A stretch of DNA of 64,000 bases from Echinococcus granulosus (GCF_000524195.1 NW_020170390.1:731159-795158); one strand, 5' to 3'. Numbered from the stretch's first letter, positions 22,376-36,217 are shown. Made by a program: numbers and translations. The notes: a model not told the origin generated them from the sequence alone.

Positions 22376-25300
22376 GGAAGATATATGGCTCTAAACACTG
22401 CACACTACCTGGAAACGCTGTCAATCGCACGTTGTGAAATTGCAAGTGATTTCCTCGCCTAGTCAACAGTACTTTCTAGTCTCTAGTATTAATAATTCGT
22501 CGAATGAACAGTGCCTGGGTAAATCCCCTGACAAAAATGACACCTATCCTATCAAAACAGGGTGATGGGTTTTATTGGACGAATGTGTTTTTCCCAATCG
22601 TATCCTGATTAAACATTTCAGCTACATTAAAATGATATTAAAGCCTATTTTAGTCGCAGAGTTTAGGCACTGAGTTTAGTGGAGGAATAAGAATGCTACT
22701 TATTCGTGTGGATATTTCTTCGATTTAAATCGTTTAGACTAATGTGTATCCTGATACCATTGGTCTTTTACGATAGAAGCATTTTATAAAAGATTATACA
22801 TTAGGGTACTGGGGAAAAAGATAGCTAAAGAACCCTAGTTTGTCACGCTTTTTGCTAAAGACGTAGACGTTCCAATTTCTACTTGATTGCGTCTGGTATA
22901 GCAATGTTTTATTCAAAATCAGGGCCATTTGGAAACACCTTTTCCTATTCTACTAAAAGAAACTTTGGCTAAAAGCAAATGCAAAATATGATAATTATGC
23001 GAAGCAATAAAAAACGGTGATAGTGGTTAAGGATTTGTATGGTTCTTGTGCAGTCATTGACGTCAATTTGATAGAATTTCGCTAAGAATATGTAAAATCC
23101 AGGTTCAGACAGTCCGTAATATAGAGACATATACATTCTTTTAAATCATTTCAATTACCCGTTCACCACTACTTCACACTTTAAAAAAGCAAGATTCAAT
23201 TCAGTCTTTTAATGCCGGGTAGTATTAACCTACTGCGAGTGGGGAGTAAAACACGATTTTCAGGGAGCATTGTCTGGCTAGTGGAGACCAATTACAATTA
23301 TGCAACAAGATTCTAGTTCATACGAGCGTACGAGAAGAGATTAGAGTGTAAAGGTATTTCCAAGCCCACAAAACGCCGAATGCAAAAGTACACCATCAAC
23401 ATTTTAGGCTGTAGAATAATAAATGGGTAACTTGGTTCATATATGCAGGAATAAATGTTTGAAAAATGAGGAAATAATAAGTAGTCCTAACAAATAAGAT
23501 TTAGCCACCCAGTGCTCACCAAAACTGGTTTAATCCCTAGTTGGTAAGCAAAAAATTCGGGATTTATAATGGTGTAGTTTAACTAAAATAATCTAAGAAG
23601 CTGGTTGATGGATTTATCATACTTCATGAAGCGAGACAGTTAGTGATGGGGTTAATCATAAAGCAGAGAACGGTCCGATAAATATTTTTAAGGGAAAAGT
23701 AATTACTGTGAGACTGAAAAACTATCAACATAATTCGGCTTTGGAAGTGAATGGTTTTACAACGTAAATGAACCGTGAAAGCAAGTAATTGTTTTTGTTG
23801 CTTTATTTTGTACAGTTAACATTAATTTTACAGTATAATTTAGCATGGTTTTTAAAGCAAGAATTGAATAACTATAGGAAGCTTCTTATATATTTTGTTT
23901 TCAATAAAATAAGTCTCGCTTCGGATTCCACTTATACAAGGTCTTTTGCCTACGTAAGCAAAATTCCAGTCCTAGTCACTCCTTCCACTGGATTGCTTAT
24001 ATTTCCTAACTGTCTGTTTTAATTCGCATATGACCGTATTGTTGTCTTGATACCACTTAAATGTGTCAAAAACTCAAAGTGGAGGATGAAGTGAGACGGT
24101 GTACTATTGCCATTCCAAAGTGGAAAAATTTCTCCCAGTAAGTTTTGCGATGTAAGGTCTAGCGCTGTCTTTTAAGAACGGGATTTTCTTACCACTAACT
24201 GACTGGTTTCGGCTCTTTTTGAAAAAGAATTTTCCCCTGCATGGCTTTGAGTTGCATCTTCTTGGTATATCTCGGGAGTCAAATTGTTTAAACCATTTCC
24301 ACCAATCCACTCACTCCGAGTTAAACTCGGTTCGTAAAGCAGACGAGCTCCAACCACATCAGGCTCAAATGACCTTTTGTGATGGTTCAAAATGAAGAAA
24401 AGTAGTACAGGGCGCAATCAAGATATCCGCAACGATAAACTGACAATTCAAAGGAATTGTAATGCACATAAGCGATCGCGTGAATTTTACAAGTCAATAC
24501 AAGTTGCAACAAGTCATTGCAGCGAGCTATACCAGAAACCTCACGAAAGTTATTGGTTTCCATATATGAAAATGCATTAAATTCTTGGTAGGCAGTTAAA
24601 AAGTCAAAGTAACACTGAGTTCGATAGAATTATTTTGAATGTTCTGAAAACATTAATGCTTGCGTAATCCCATCTTCAACAGTGGCGTAAAACCCTCTCC
24701 TTTAGAAATAATATCAAGTTTAATGAGGCACTTTTTCCTCTTGATTCTTATTTCATTAATATGCTTGCAGTCAGCAAATTTTAAAACAATGCTGAATCTA
24801 CTAGGGAACAAAGGTTAGCGATGAAATACTAAATCTTAACATCTGTCATGGAAACAAACTCGTCAATCCTGCATTGTTGTCTACGTAGTCAAATTAATGC
24901 AGAGCCTATCAACTTATCATATCTTAAAATAGGTCACTGAGGCACGTTACATAGTAAACACTCAAAACGACAGGCGGCGCGATCTGACTAAATAATGAAA
25001 TGATATTGAACGTCACTGGCATGGATAGACATTCAGTTTTTCGGAGGTTGATCAAACCGATTGGTAGCCTTAGGCATTATATACGAGCGAGTTGAAGCAC
25101 AGCCGGATGAGGATCTTGGCTGCTTTCATTAAAAGTATTTACCGGCGTCATCTGTGCGAAATTTGGCGCATGGAATGACTCACTGCAGCAAGCAGCGTGC
25201 CAAGTCAAAACTAAGGTAGAGGCACACACACACGCGCGCCTACACACTTATGCAGACATAGATACGCAGAGACGCCGTAATTCCTGAATTTTCTGTTCAC

Positions 25301-27748
25301 AGACAGTGAAATCAAGTGGCAGGTAGACAGGTAAGCAAGATAACAAACAGAGAAATAATATACAGGTAAAAAATAAACATGCTTATTTTTCCACGAGGAT
25401 AATCAAACAGACCTTTTGCATAGGAGAGTCGATGGTGAAGATAACGAAAACCAGCAAACATTCATTAGGTCTAAATCGTCCGTTCGGTCAAATAATCATT
25501 ATTTGTAACAAAATATTAAAATGCTTATTGTTATTAAAGTATGTTTAAAACGGCTTATTTAATCAGTAACAATTATTGATATCAAATATGTTGAATCTGT
25601 ATTTCCTTGATGATTCATTTTGTCAAGTGACGCATCTATTTTTGAAAGCTGACAAAGCTTTCACGGTCGTGATTCATCCTAACGAATCCGTCAAACCACT
25701 TAACGTGAATGGTTGTTTGATAAAGCGCCACTGAGGCAATTGGGAATAAAAAATGCCTTTTTGGTGAGCAAACATTGTTGTGATAAAAACATTTTAAAAA
25801 CAGCGACCAAAGCTCCCTCTTTTCTTGCAAGAGATGAACAATGTAGACCAAATGTTATCAAAGTAGTGTGAATGAATATTAACGACAGGAGGGTGAGGTG
25901 AGTACTATCATGGCTCGAACACCATGCCACGTAGAACGGAAGTACCACCTGCTGAGACTCAAGTGCATGTTATTTAAACAAAGCAATGAATCACTGGATA
26001 AATGCCTAAAAGTTAACATGAACTGCCATAATTGACAAATTGGGCCTCCCTGTATCTACTGCTAAAGAATTTTAAGTGATAACCAAGTAAAAGAAGGTCA
26101 GTTAAATTTGCATACCACAGTTGATTTGTCCAGAATTTTATTCCCTGTTTCAAATTCTTGATTTTACTTAACAACATTTGTGCGACACAGTGAGAGTACA
26201 TTCAAGTTCTAAACATTTTCGGAAAATTGCTTGCAGTCATTGACCTCACCTTCAGGGAAACTGGAAGCTAGGTCCTAGAATGGGAAAGTGCCTTATCTGA
26301 GAGGTAGATTCGAAAATCGCGCCAGATTTAAGGGATGGTTTGGCTCTAGTAGCAGGATTGTGCCAGTTCTTATAAACGCACTACCGACTCTATTTCACTA
26401 GCAGGTAGTGCAGGCTACTTCTGCAAGCACATGCCCTCAGACACGCAAAAAGTTTGCCGAGGAAAGGCTCACTTTTTTAGGCTCTTTTGATCATTATATG
26501 ACGTTGTAATTTTTGAATGCTAAAAACTACAACATTGCGGCACATTAATAAAATGCACCGTTTCGAATTTCAAGACTTAAATGGCTTGAAGATAAAACAA
26601 AGCTGTTTTAAAACCGAGGAAAGCATGGATTTTTAGTTCTCGACAGAGTGAGAATTATTGCATACAAGATAATTTAACAACTTATTTTACATGAAAAGCA
26701 AAGCTCTAAAAGGAATAATAAATTATTTCAAAATATTAGCCAATAGAAGCAGTCGACATTTTAGACTAGAATTTTAGTGGAAGAGAAGCGGAAATACTAA
26801 GTTAAATAGAATACAGGAGTACTTATCGCCACTTTAAGAGCTTTGTCAGCAGATCACAGAAAGCGCATGGTCAATAATGGATATTTCACTGTATTGCCTT
26901 CTGTGGTAAAAATTTGTCACCAAAATTGCTCCCGAAGAAACGTGACATGGGACTCTGGAAGTAGCTTTACAGAGAATCTGAAGGATTAAGTGGCTATATG
27001 GCATCAATATAACTCCATAGTACCTCTGTACCAGTCGATTGAGCGGTCGCCTGGTTTGAGGATTGCCCTTAATGCTCCCCATGACCACTCCCCTATCAGG
27101 ACGGCTATAAAGCCGTTGGGTGTATTGCAAAAGCTACATCCAACGGAGGCGGCATTTGATTTTTTTTCATTACTGAAAATAGAGTTTCAAATGGTTTATT
27201 TTGTATGGTTTTTTAATGTGCCGTTTAAGGCCTAAAAATATACAGCAGCTAGTGCATTAATTGCATAACTTCCATTTAGCAGAAGAGGTTGCATCACAGT
27301 GAGACAACGCGGAGCTGCACTCTACTTTATAGCTTTCAAGTCATTTACCTGAGAAAATATTAGTTTTGTACAGCATAGAGAGTTGCCGACTCGCACTTGA
27401 TGGTTCCCTAAGATTCTCATTAGTGCATGTTTAGTTTTACCCTATTTCCAATTCTTGACCAGTGCTTGAGATTGAAAAATTGCTGAACGTTGCCTCCATT
27501 CCAGCATCCTTTTCTTTGTGAGTGTCCATTACTTTAAGCATTGATAGCCAACGCCTTCCTGCCATGGTTAAAAATTGACAGATTTGGATGTAAGCCTTTT
27601 TTGAAATTACTTAAAGACAGTTGGATTAAGAAAGACCTAAAGGTCTTACAGCATGGGTAACACGAGTAGGAATCCATGCCATCAAGGTGGGAACCGAATA
27701 GTAGGAGACCGAAAAATTACCATTATAAACAATGTAATTTTAGCAAGT
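22376..27748. other. Intergenic, nothing recognised
   Basis: AT-rich, with no convincing exon. It contains a short CA/CG microsatellite at about 25221-25238 and a slightly GC-richer stretch near 26850-27150 that is open in more than one frame but has no recognisable motif. Confidence 0.45.
25221..25238. repeat. CA/CG microsatellite
   Basis: Short run of alternating purine-pyrimidine dinucleotides (ggcacacacacacgcgcg). Similar short GT/CA runs occur at 18781-18794, 22023-22043 and 55930-55945. Confidence 0.6.
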
Positions 27749-28081
27749 TTAATTCACACACGAGGAGTTTAAATCCTTCTTGCAACAAATCCAAACGTCT
27801 TCTTTGTTAGCGGCTATGGCCATTCTATTCGATATCTTTTGGTGATTAAGGCACACTTCTCCCTTTGTATCGCCTGGCCTCCTTACAATTGCATCCTTAA
27901 GTATGTTTTCCGCATAGGTGTCTGGTTCATTGTTTTCCCTGTTTGCCTGAGTTGCGGACCATTTAGCCTTATTTGAGAGCTTATGGTGGAACACGTAGAC
28001 TGAAAGGATCCCTTCAGTTATATATGCGATGAAAACCAACGTCCTTAGACAATGAAAGTTGTTACCATTAGACCTATTCAT
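27749..28081 (-). CDS. Hypothetical protein, possibly secreted
   Basis: Minus-strand ORF of 110 residues from a true ATG at 28079-28081. Residues about 12-31 are hydrophobic (LRTLVFIAYITEGILSVYVF) and could be a signal peptide or membrane anchor. The remainder is polar and ends in a Cys-containing tail (WICCKKDLNSSC). I recognise no family, and no flanking splice signals force the frame. ORFs of this length do occur by chance in this window, so this is only a candidate. Confidence 0.2.
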   Translation of the reverse strand: MNRSNGNNFHCLRTLVFIAYITEGILSVYVFHHKLSNKAKWSATQANRENNEPDTYAENILKDAIVRRPGDTKGEVCLNHQKISNRMAIAANKEDVWICCKKDLNSSCVN

Positions 28082-31000
28082 TAAAAGTGGTCAATTCAAA
28101 TCAGAGTTCAAATGTGGGCAAAAAATGCTTCACTTCCCAAAGGTTTCAACGAGATTGATAACTTATACTTTTGTGATATTTTCACACAGCTTTTGAGCCA
28201 TGGATTGAAGATGTGCTATTGCGGTTTTGGAATAAGAACCTTGAGAGACTGCTCTAGTGGGAGGGGATGTTAGCCAGAGAGTTTGTTTAACCACTTCTTG
28301 TTGTGCTCCCCGATTGCTAACAATAATTGTGCACTAACCAATCTTGTGTACAATTAGCATTTCAAATGTGCCCATCTTCGTAATTTCCATGTTCCATTCA
28401 CCAATGAGTGTTGTTACTGAACTGCCTTGTGATTAAAAGTCACCAGTTTTCTTCCTTGCATTAAAGTACATTCTTACCTATGCAAATTGGTTATAATTTT
28501 AATTATAAACTTTCATGCTTGCACAATCATGTGAATTTAATTCATCTTTATTAATTCTGTAAATATTTGTGATTTCACATATGACCATTTCATTCTGTAT
28601 GTACCCGAGATAGGAAAGGAGCTTATCTGTGCTTATATTCACTTAGAAATAATGAAAAATCCGCATTTGTATGCTTACATAAATTAATTACCCGAATCCA
28701 CCAGAGTACTGTTTCATGTGAACCCCATTCGGTTTTCCTGAAGCAGAGAGGCAATACTAAAAAACACCGCTTAAACCAGTTGAATTTTACCTGTGACTTG
28801 GAAATCTACATAAAAGAGGAATTTCACCTAATGGAAAAATACCCATGGAAGTCACTATGCAAGCACTTGAAATGCCAATAAAAGCAATTTATTATTCTGT
28901 TTAATAAATAGCATTGGATCCGAGATTTTTCAGTTGCATATCTTATCCTTCTATTTAGCTAGTACGACCAATTTACACAAATTTAATGCTAAATATTAAA
29001 AATGCCAAAAGTTGGGCAAGTGAGGTAAAAATGAAAGACAGACCAGTAAATAATGTAGAAGGTTGACGTGGTATGTTTGGATCTTGGAAGACAAAGTTAC
29101 TATTCAAATAAAAGCTTTTCCTTTGTAGAACAATTGAGAAAAGATTATCTCTGATTTAAATGCACATATTTTACAGGAATAAATTTGCAAGTGAGTTCCA
29201 ACAACCAAATTCATCAAATTGGGATGTTAAAATGGTATGAAGAAGCACTATATGAAGTTCGTGTTTTAATAACGTTACTGCCACTGATCCTTATTCATGT
29301 TTTGAATCGAAACATGTGTACTTGCAACGTATTAAGTAGTAAAATATGATATCAGTCTTAAATTTAAAGTTCAACATCTTTATCCCCCCGGTAGAAGGTA
29401 TTACAGCCACTTAAATTGCATGCTTTATTGTCAAAAAGTATCTGATATCTTTGCAACAAATAACTCAGGTTGACGATAAAATAGTGAAAGGCACTTTACT
29501 TGTTAGATTGCAACTTGTCGATTTTTTAAAAATATTTTTCAGACTTAAAAACCCAGTAATCTGTCCGGGAGAGGGTTAATAAATGCATATAAGTGCTCTG
29601 CAAAGGGTTCCCAAGTTCATCGCTAACTATTTCTGCGATTTGATGAAGTCATGAACTTGGAAAGGTAAATTTATCCCACATAAAAAGATTGTATCCTCTT
29701 AATTACAGATTTTCTAGGAATTGTGCACGAGGTGTAAGCGACAGTTTGGGTCTGATATAATTGCAGCTGACTACCTGCCAAACACCGTTACTCTTTTTGA
29801 TAGCCATTTAGGCTTCAAAATGTGTTTGGGTTTTTCCATCTCGCGCAGAAATACACGATATCCTAACAATAGGGCACAAAATGCATCAAAACGGCTTTAG
29901 TTGAAGTCAAATATTACTCATTGTACTTGACGTTTTTTAAAAATAACTTCACGATTTCAGTCTCAAAGCTCACGACAATGGGGCTTAATGCATTAGCCAA
30001 AGAAAGCAAGGTCAAAACCAGCATCTACAGTCTGCAGANNNNNNNNNNNNNNNNNNNNNNNNNNNNNNNNNNNNNNNNNNNNNNNNNNNNNNNNNNNNNN
30101 NNNNNNNNNNNNNNNNNNNNNNNNNNNNNNNNNNNNNNGTTTTTAATACCCTGCGTCTCTGGAGCACCAATATGTGCCTCAGCGGCATGCGGTATTTTAT
30201 CTTTAGAGCAATCAAAAACGAAGGTAGGAAGAACAGTTCGAGTAGATTATTTTAAATGCAAATGCTGCCAAGACTAGTCAGCATTCCTTTCAAGCGGATA
30301 AATTTGAACATGGAAACTGAGAGCTTTAAACTTTTTGATACTTGACTCTTTATAACATCAGCTAGAATTTTAAATAGTGCTGTAGTAGAATTGGCAAGGA
30401 GATAAGTGTTTAAACTAAAGGGTGAGAAAGTGATTGAGAACAAACCAAGACTAGTTTTTGGTCGGGTTTATGAACCCACTTGATGCCGAACTTTTGGTAG
30501 CCTCGTAAATATATCTTAAAAGCTTGTCACTACAAATTACGAAGGTCTTTATAAAGGTGAGAAGAGATAGGGTGGACATTTGGTTGATTGAAATAAAGTG
30601 GTAGTAAAGGGAAGTGGCGTTTAGGTCGATAGGTCACTTCCTTCCGGTCAAGTCCCGCATTTTTGTACTACTAGAGAGCGTCTAGTTAACCCCAGCAAAC
30701 AACGTTGGCAACTTAAGTAAAGTTGTGGGTGTCATTTTTGCGTTAACAAATGATGCTCCTCCTAGGTAAAGTACATTGGCAGTAGAAGGAAACGTGTATC
30801 ATGCATCAATTTTTATTGTTTGAACACCTGTAGATGTTTATTCACTCATTAATCGGACACGCATGAATAAAAATGACCTTTATACAATAGCGATTGAGTT
30901 TTAAATAAAATCAACGAAAGGAAACGTGGCTAGGGGAAAAACAACGTTAACATTTCGTTACAAGTGGATTAACCACTATTACAGGTTAGCAAAGATTTGA

Positions 31001-33533
31001 GCTTAAAATGCTGAACATACGCATGCCGGTTCGGATGCTTTCACATGGTGATAAGGCAAAGGCATTGCATTGCAGTTATTCAACAGTAGTATGCATTTAT
31101 CCATAACTATATTAAAATTCGAAAAGGTCAAAATCACCAGAGGTGACTCTGAAGGGAATCGTCTCCAACATCGATGGTAGAGCCGCGCACTTTGCAATCA
31201 CGCTAGGGCGGATTGAAAACTCAACAAAATTTGAAAATAAAGGTATTTTTTTCCTAGCTTCTGAACAAATGAGACGCACGGAAATCCCAATGCACTCGAA
31301 AATGAGGTCAAATAATTTTAATATTGCCACTAAAATTCAAGTGTATAGTGAGATTTAATTATTCTTAGAATACTTGCAGCGCAATCGCTCCTAATTTATT
31401 CTATCAAAATCATTTAGAATTTTATTTCTTCTTTAATCATCAAAGCCCATTAAAACAGCGGTAAACACCTGCGAAGTTAACATTTTACTAGTTTAAGGAA
31501 ACTTTTGCTCTGTGCCCTTCCAAAACTCAATACCACCTCATGCATTTCCGTAGGGTTTTGCGTGGGACCTTGACCATATTTATACTGATATAAGCTGTTC
31601 TAATCCCACTGCATTCTCGTTTTCATAAGATATTTTATCGGTGCAGCACTTATTAAGCATGCTATTAAAAATGCTTTCAATGCATTAAATGCGTCCCCCA
31701 AATTTGACTGTGACAATGATCCAATTTCGTGCAGAAAAGGAAGAAACTTCAGGGAAGTTTAAACGGAGCAGATGGGATGATTCAAAAATTTTATAAGCCC
31801 TTTCCTTATGACGGGGAATTTAAGTGTGTATTGCTTTTGCACCTTTTTTATAATCTAGTTGGCAAATATATAATAGTGTGAGGTGATGAGATATTGCAAA
31901 ATAGGGCAACGCGTTTCGAGTCAAATATTCATTCTTTTTTTTTCGAGTTTTTGGAAAAATTGTAATCACGGGCTACTGACAAAGCATTACAAGGAACTCG
32001 CTTCTCCCACTGGGTACCACTTTTTCTTGAATCACTTTCTCAGATGTGTAAGTAACTGGTAAGAAGCACAAGTAACATTTAAAGTACTAGTTAAGGTGAA
32101 GTGTCCTTTTTCCAACTCACAAGACTCAACAAAAGTGAATCATGTGACTAAATTTCATTGTAAACTTAGTAAACACGAAATGCGCCTACAAAATATTGCT
32201 GTATTCCATTGATACCTTTAGGTCTCAGGTAAAAAGATACTCCACTATGAGGAAATAGAAGAGATTAAGTCTAATAAAAAAATAGTATTGTTATTATTCA
32301 GTGGGACATTATGGGGTTTGCAATGGAACAACTTAATGGAAATTCATAGTCGTGATGCAATTTTATCAAAAAATGCTGTTGATATTCAAAATATTACCCC
32401 TTTGCCCGGGAGTAACATTATCGAAATAAGCCCTTAAACTCAACTTCGTTTAAAAATTAATACTCAAAGTTACATGTGCATTTACGGTCGCGCTGAGAAA
32501 GTGGGCGACGATGTTAGCTATCTATAACGTTTAAGATGCAGTGAATCTTGCTTCAGATTTTTTCAAATGAAGTAGAAACCCAACCATGAAACGAGGGAAT
32601 TGACCTGATTTGGTAAAGTAAGAAGTAACTCGTCTGTTATACATTTTATTAACCAGCAGCGGGTATATGAATAATAAAACTAACTGTTTCCCCGCATGAA
32701 GTAAAGGCCTCAAATTGCCTTCTGATCAAAGAAAAATGAGGTTGGTGGAATTAGAATTCAACAGATATTCTTAGGCTGCATTGCTTTTGTGCATTCACAC
32801 ATCTGTTTATGTGGACACTTCCTTTTGGAATTATTCCTACGTGAATATTACCATCCTCCATCTCTGTCAACCCTTGCCTACTTTCTACGAAATCGAACAC
32901 TTTTAGGTCTGTTAAAGATGTGTGCCAACTGCTGAAACAGATTATTTCCAATTTACTTTTAATCGTGATTTCTAATTACAATGAATAAATTCAAACCCTT
33001 CACGAGGCATGTTGCCCAATGATTTGCTTTTGCGACAAGTATTTGTGCTTAAGTGTGAATGATTGTGGACGATGGCAGAATTAAGATGTTAAATGTATTA
33101 CACCCTAAGTAAGCATGCATGTGTTCTACATTGAACAGATTTAAGTAGCAGGATTAAGTTGAGGAAATTTCAGAAAACAAAAGATGCTTTGTAAAAACTG
33201 GGCACAAGGTAAATGAATACTAGCATTCCTTAAATTGGGTATAGTTCTGCTATAAATTGCCAAACAATTAGGGGTAAGTTAATGAGAGGATACTACATCT
33301 GTTAGCTCAATATAAGCCTAATAAATATGAACGACTATCTTTTGCATTCTTTAAGAATCTTCTGAAGAATTTAATATATGAGGTAACAATGTGAAATGCA
33401 ATGTACAGTTTGCAATGCATACTAATTACGAGATTTACAACTAATCTGGTAGACAAAATTTATCACAGCAAAGAAAATCATCTAGTTATAGAGCATGAAG
33501 TAACTATGAAAGCTGATAATATAACCAACTCTG
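28082..33533. other. Intergenic, nothing recognised
   Basis: AT-rich sequence with the assembly gap at 30039-30138. No convincing exon, RNA gene or mobile element was seen on either strand. Confidence 0.45.
30039..30138. other. Assembly gap (100 N)
   Basis: Exactly 100 N bases, a conventional length for a scaffold gap of unknown size. The ORFs that span it are artefacts. Confidence 0.98.
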
Positions 33534-33977
33534 TTGTACAGTAGACAGAGTTGTCTCCGTGATGGAATAAGATGTTGCCCGTTCACCCGAGGTATCGCCA
33601 ATTCAATGACCACAGCGCGGATAGTTGTCGTGCATTCTGCCCTCTGTACAATCCTGCAAAAGGGATTGCAGTGGCAACCGCCACTCCGCCACATCTGCTC
33701 TCTAAGTGTACGCACGCGTGTTGACAGTGGGGATAAGATCAACAGGACTCAGGGAATAGCCAACCGAATGCCAGTCCTCATACCTGTGCATAAGCCCTGC
33801 CTACCCCACATGAACGTAACACCTGCACATGAGTACGCCTTGACTAAATCACACCTTTACGGAGTAGCCCTTTATGAAGTTAAAATTGCCATCATGTCCG
33901 CCGCTACTGACCCCCAGCCATCACAGCGCGAAGGGAATTGTGGCATTTTTGAGACGACGAATTTTAATAATGTGTAA
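33534..33977. repeat. GC-richer block, probable old repeat
   Basis: A sharply bounded block with higher G+C than its flanks, open for 147 codons on the plus strand (no ATG until 33606) and about 86 on the minus strand. The translations have no recognisable domain and the codon content looks arbitrary. On the minus strand gtggcggagtggc resembles a tRNA-type A box, but no B box sits at the right distance. An old interspersed repeat is my best guess. Confidence 0.25.
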
Positions 33978-34701
33978 CGGTACCACGCAGGTTCTCATGT
34001 CATTTAGAAGTGACAAAAAATAGGGGAAAAATAAGTCACTGCATTCACCTACTTTATTAGATACATGGCGGCTGACCCCCATAGTGTCCATAGCAAGTTT
34101 CTGCAGAACTCAACCTTTCTTAATTGCCTTCTCGAATTAAATTTTAGTGTTGTCAAGCGAACCGTGTTACGGTGAAAGGAGAATATGCGTTATTAGATTT
34201 AATTTCGTAAGCGAATGGTTTATGCAAATGACCTTGAAATGGTTTGTGGGGGTATTTGAAAGCTTGCTCTGCACTCATAATTAACGACAACTGATGCCGA
34301 CTTTATTGCACTACCAATGTAAAAAATTTCGTTGTCGATTTCGGTTAGGAAAGAATCTTTGCCGGGTTACGGCGAATCCCATCAAACAAAAAAGGACATA
34401 GATAAAATCCGACTATTTATTTGCTTCGACACATCCACTGCAGTTGAGGTATTGTAGGTAGCTGTAATATTCTAAAAAGAAGAGAGAATAAACAACTTCT
34501 CCTAAATTAGGATGATGACAAAGGCAATAGTAGACCGCACATGGTCTATAAGTTGGGCAAATAAATATGCAATATGTAAATCTCTACCTAAGTTACGGTT
34601 TTAAAAATTACTTTCCTTATTCTTCAGCCTCAAAATGGGTGAGCTGCGTGTTTTAAGGCTTGATCGTGTTTGATCTTAGGCATTAAAGTTAGGGCAAAGT
34701 G
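33978..34701. other. Spacer, nothing recognised
   Basis: AT-rich sequence downstream of the minus-strand cysteine-rich gene. No coding feature was seen. Confidence 0.45.
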
Positions 34702-34707
34702 TTTATT
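34702..34707 (-). terminator. Candidate poly(A) signal
   Basis: Reads AATAAA on the minus strand, about 275 bases past the stop codon of the cysteine/glycine-rich gene. The position is plausible but chance matches are common in AT-rich DNA. Confidence 0.3.
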
Positions 34708-34981
34708 CCAATTATGATCGAAAACCTCAGCAATTTACAACTTGATGGGATTTCAAAGGGGTATTAAACCACCAATATGGTATCTTCGTTTCTTAATGAA
34801 ACCCTTCAAAATGTGTTAACATAAACAGTTAAATATTCCCCCTCTTGCATGTGCTACATTTTGAATTTACACTCTTTTCCTTGATTAAATTCTTTAGTCT
34901 GGATGGCACTATAAACAGAAGAATCAAGCTATTGTGTTACTGCCTTATGGATAGACCGTGCCTACCATCATTTGCCAGCAC

Positions 34982-36168
34982 CTAAAAGTTGCAGCCACAA
35001 CAACTGGTTCGTCCGCAGTTGTAGAGACGAGGGCCGCATCCCACTTGGATGCCACAACCACATCCGCAGCTTGGACGACAACAGCAGCAAGATGCACAGC
35101 AGGGACTGCAAACACATCTAAAGGACACAATTTCACAGGGGTTATGCCAGAGGACTAAACCGACTCACTTTAATTCGTTCACTGAAAGTAAATGGAACTA
35201 ATTAAGACAGAAATAGCAGAGTCAACTAGTCTTTGCGATAAGTGCATAAATGACATAGCCAAGTTTAAAATCACACTTTGGTGCTAATGCTCCAATTTGA
35301 TTTTACTGATGGAGGCTATTACATTTATTAATCATGCGTGACTATATATAATCCAAACTAATGAATGTTAGGGAGGAGTATGGGTCAAAACCGGGACATT
35401 AACTTCAAATCCAAATAATCATTGTGAATGAATTTAAAAATTTACTCACCCTCCTCCATGGGAACCACATCCGCAACTACCGCAATGGTCATAACCGCAG
35501 CCACACCCCCCCATACCATAGCCACTGCCGCAACAGCCATTAGGGCCGCAATAACCTGAGGGACTGCAACAACACCCAGGACTAAAAAATAAGCGGCGAT
35601 TATATTAAAAATGAGTTCCTGATCCCGGGCCATGGGATCAGCAGCACCCGATTCATCACGTTGTGCCAAAATCATAAAATCAGAGGAGGAGTCGTGCTGT
35701 GTTTACAATAATACTAGAGAACAAGCACTATGTTAAGACACTAGATTTAATTAATATGGAATAACAACCTGTTTCTTTTACTGCCCTACTAGTAAAACGT
35801 AGGTGGATTAAAGGGTATGCTTTAAAGAGGATGAAATCACTAAATTGGTGGAAATTCCAAAAAAACACTACAATTTAAGGGCTTTTCATTGTCACTGGTT
35901 GGAAGAAATTTTTGTCGTATCTGTTGACAATTTAAACATGCTTTGCGGTTAAAATTGTACCGAATAAAGACTTTCGTTAATGCTGCATTTTGCGAATCAA
36001 CAATTTAAAAAATCCGAACTCTCGGGGTGCGTGTTTGTCCCAAAATACGGCGTGTAAGCAATTGGGTAAAATTAATAGCAGAAGTTGAGGATTGCAAGAC
36101 CAATCGTGGAGAACATGAGCACAGGCAGGTCAAAAACAAGTGGAGAGGATTGATTGTACTCACCACAT
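34982..36168 (-). CDS. Cysteine/glycine-rich 90-residue protein
   Basis: Three minus-strand exons: 36168-36164 (ATG plus two bases), 35581-35450 (132 nt) and 35117-34982 (136 nt, ending TAG). Introns are 582 and 332 bp, both phase 2, with GTGAGT donors and ttttttag/tcctttag acceptors. The phases join without adjustment to give 273 nt, 90 residues. By my count 28 residues are Cys and 24 Gly; there is no Lys. Features include a CCC run (5-7), CSPSGYCGPNGCC, GCGCG, CSPCCASCCCC (49-59) and SCGCGCG. There is no signal peptide. Exon 2 is symmetrical (44 codons between two phase-2 introns), and exons 2 and 3 share the DNA motif ttgcagtccct, which suggests exon duplication. A TATTTAAA element lies about 50 bases upstream of the ATG. 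Function is unknown. By composition it could be a disulfide-hardened structural protein (egg, embryophore or hook) or a metal-binding protein. The longest ORFs here are wrong-frame shadows. Confidence 0.75.
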
Positions 36169-36217
36169 TATGGAGGTACTTGAAGCGGATTTGTGACGGA
36201 GGCCTGAAAAGCTCAGC

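Noticed and set aside
25221..25238. Possible CRISPR-like or tandem array
   Set aside because: Only a short dinucleotide microsatellite; the window is eukaryotic and holds no spaced repeats.
30012..30215. ORFs spanning the N gap
   Set aside because: Artefacts of translating unknown bases.
30595..30665. tRNA-like B-box (ggtcaagtccc) followed by a T run
   Set aside because: No A box or cloverleaf can be drawn at the right distance.
35442..35675. Minus-strand ORF of 77 codons rich in Val and Ala, and its partner at 34945-35136
   Set aside because: They run in a different frame of the same exons. The Cys/Gly frame is the one in which both splice junctions agree in phase.
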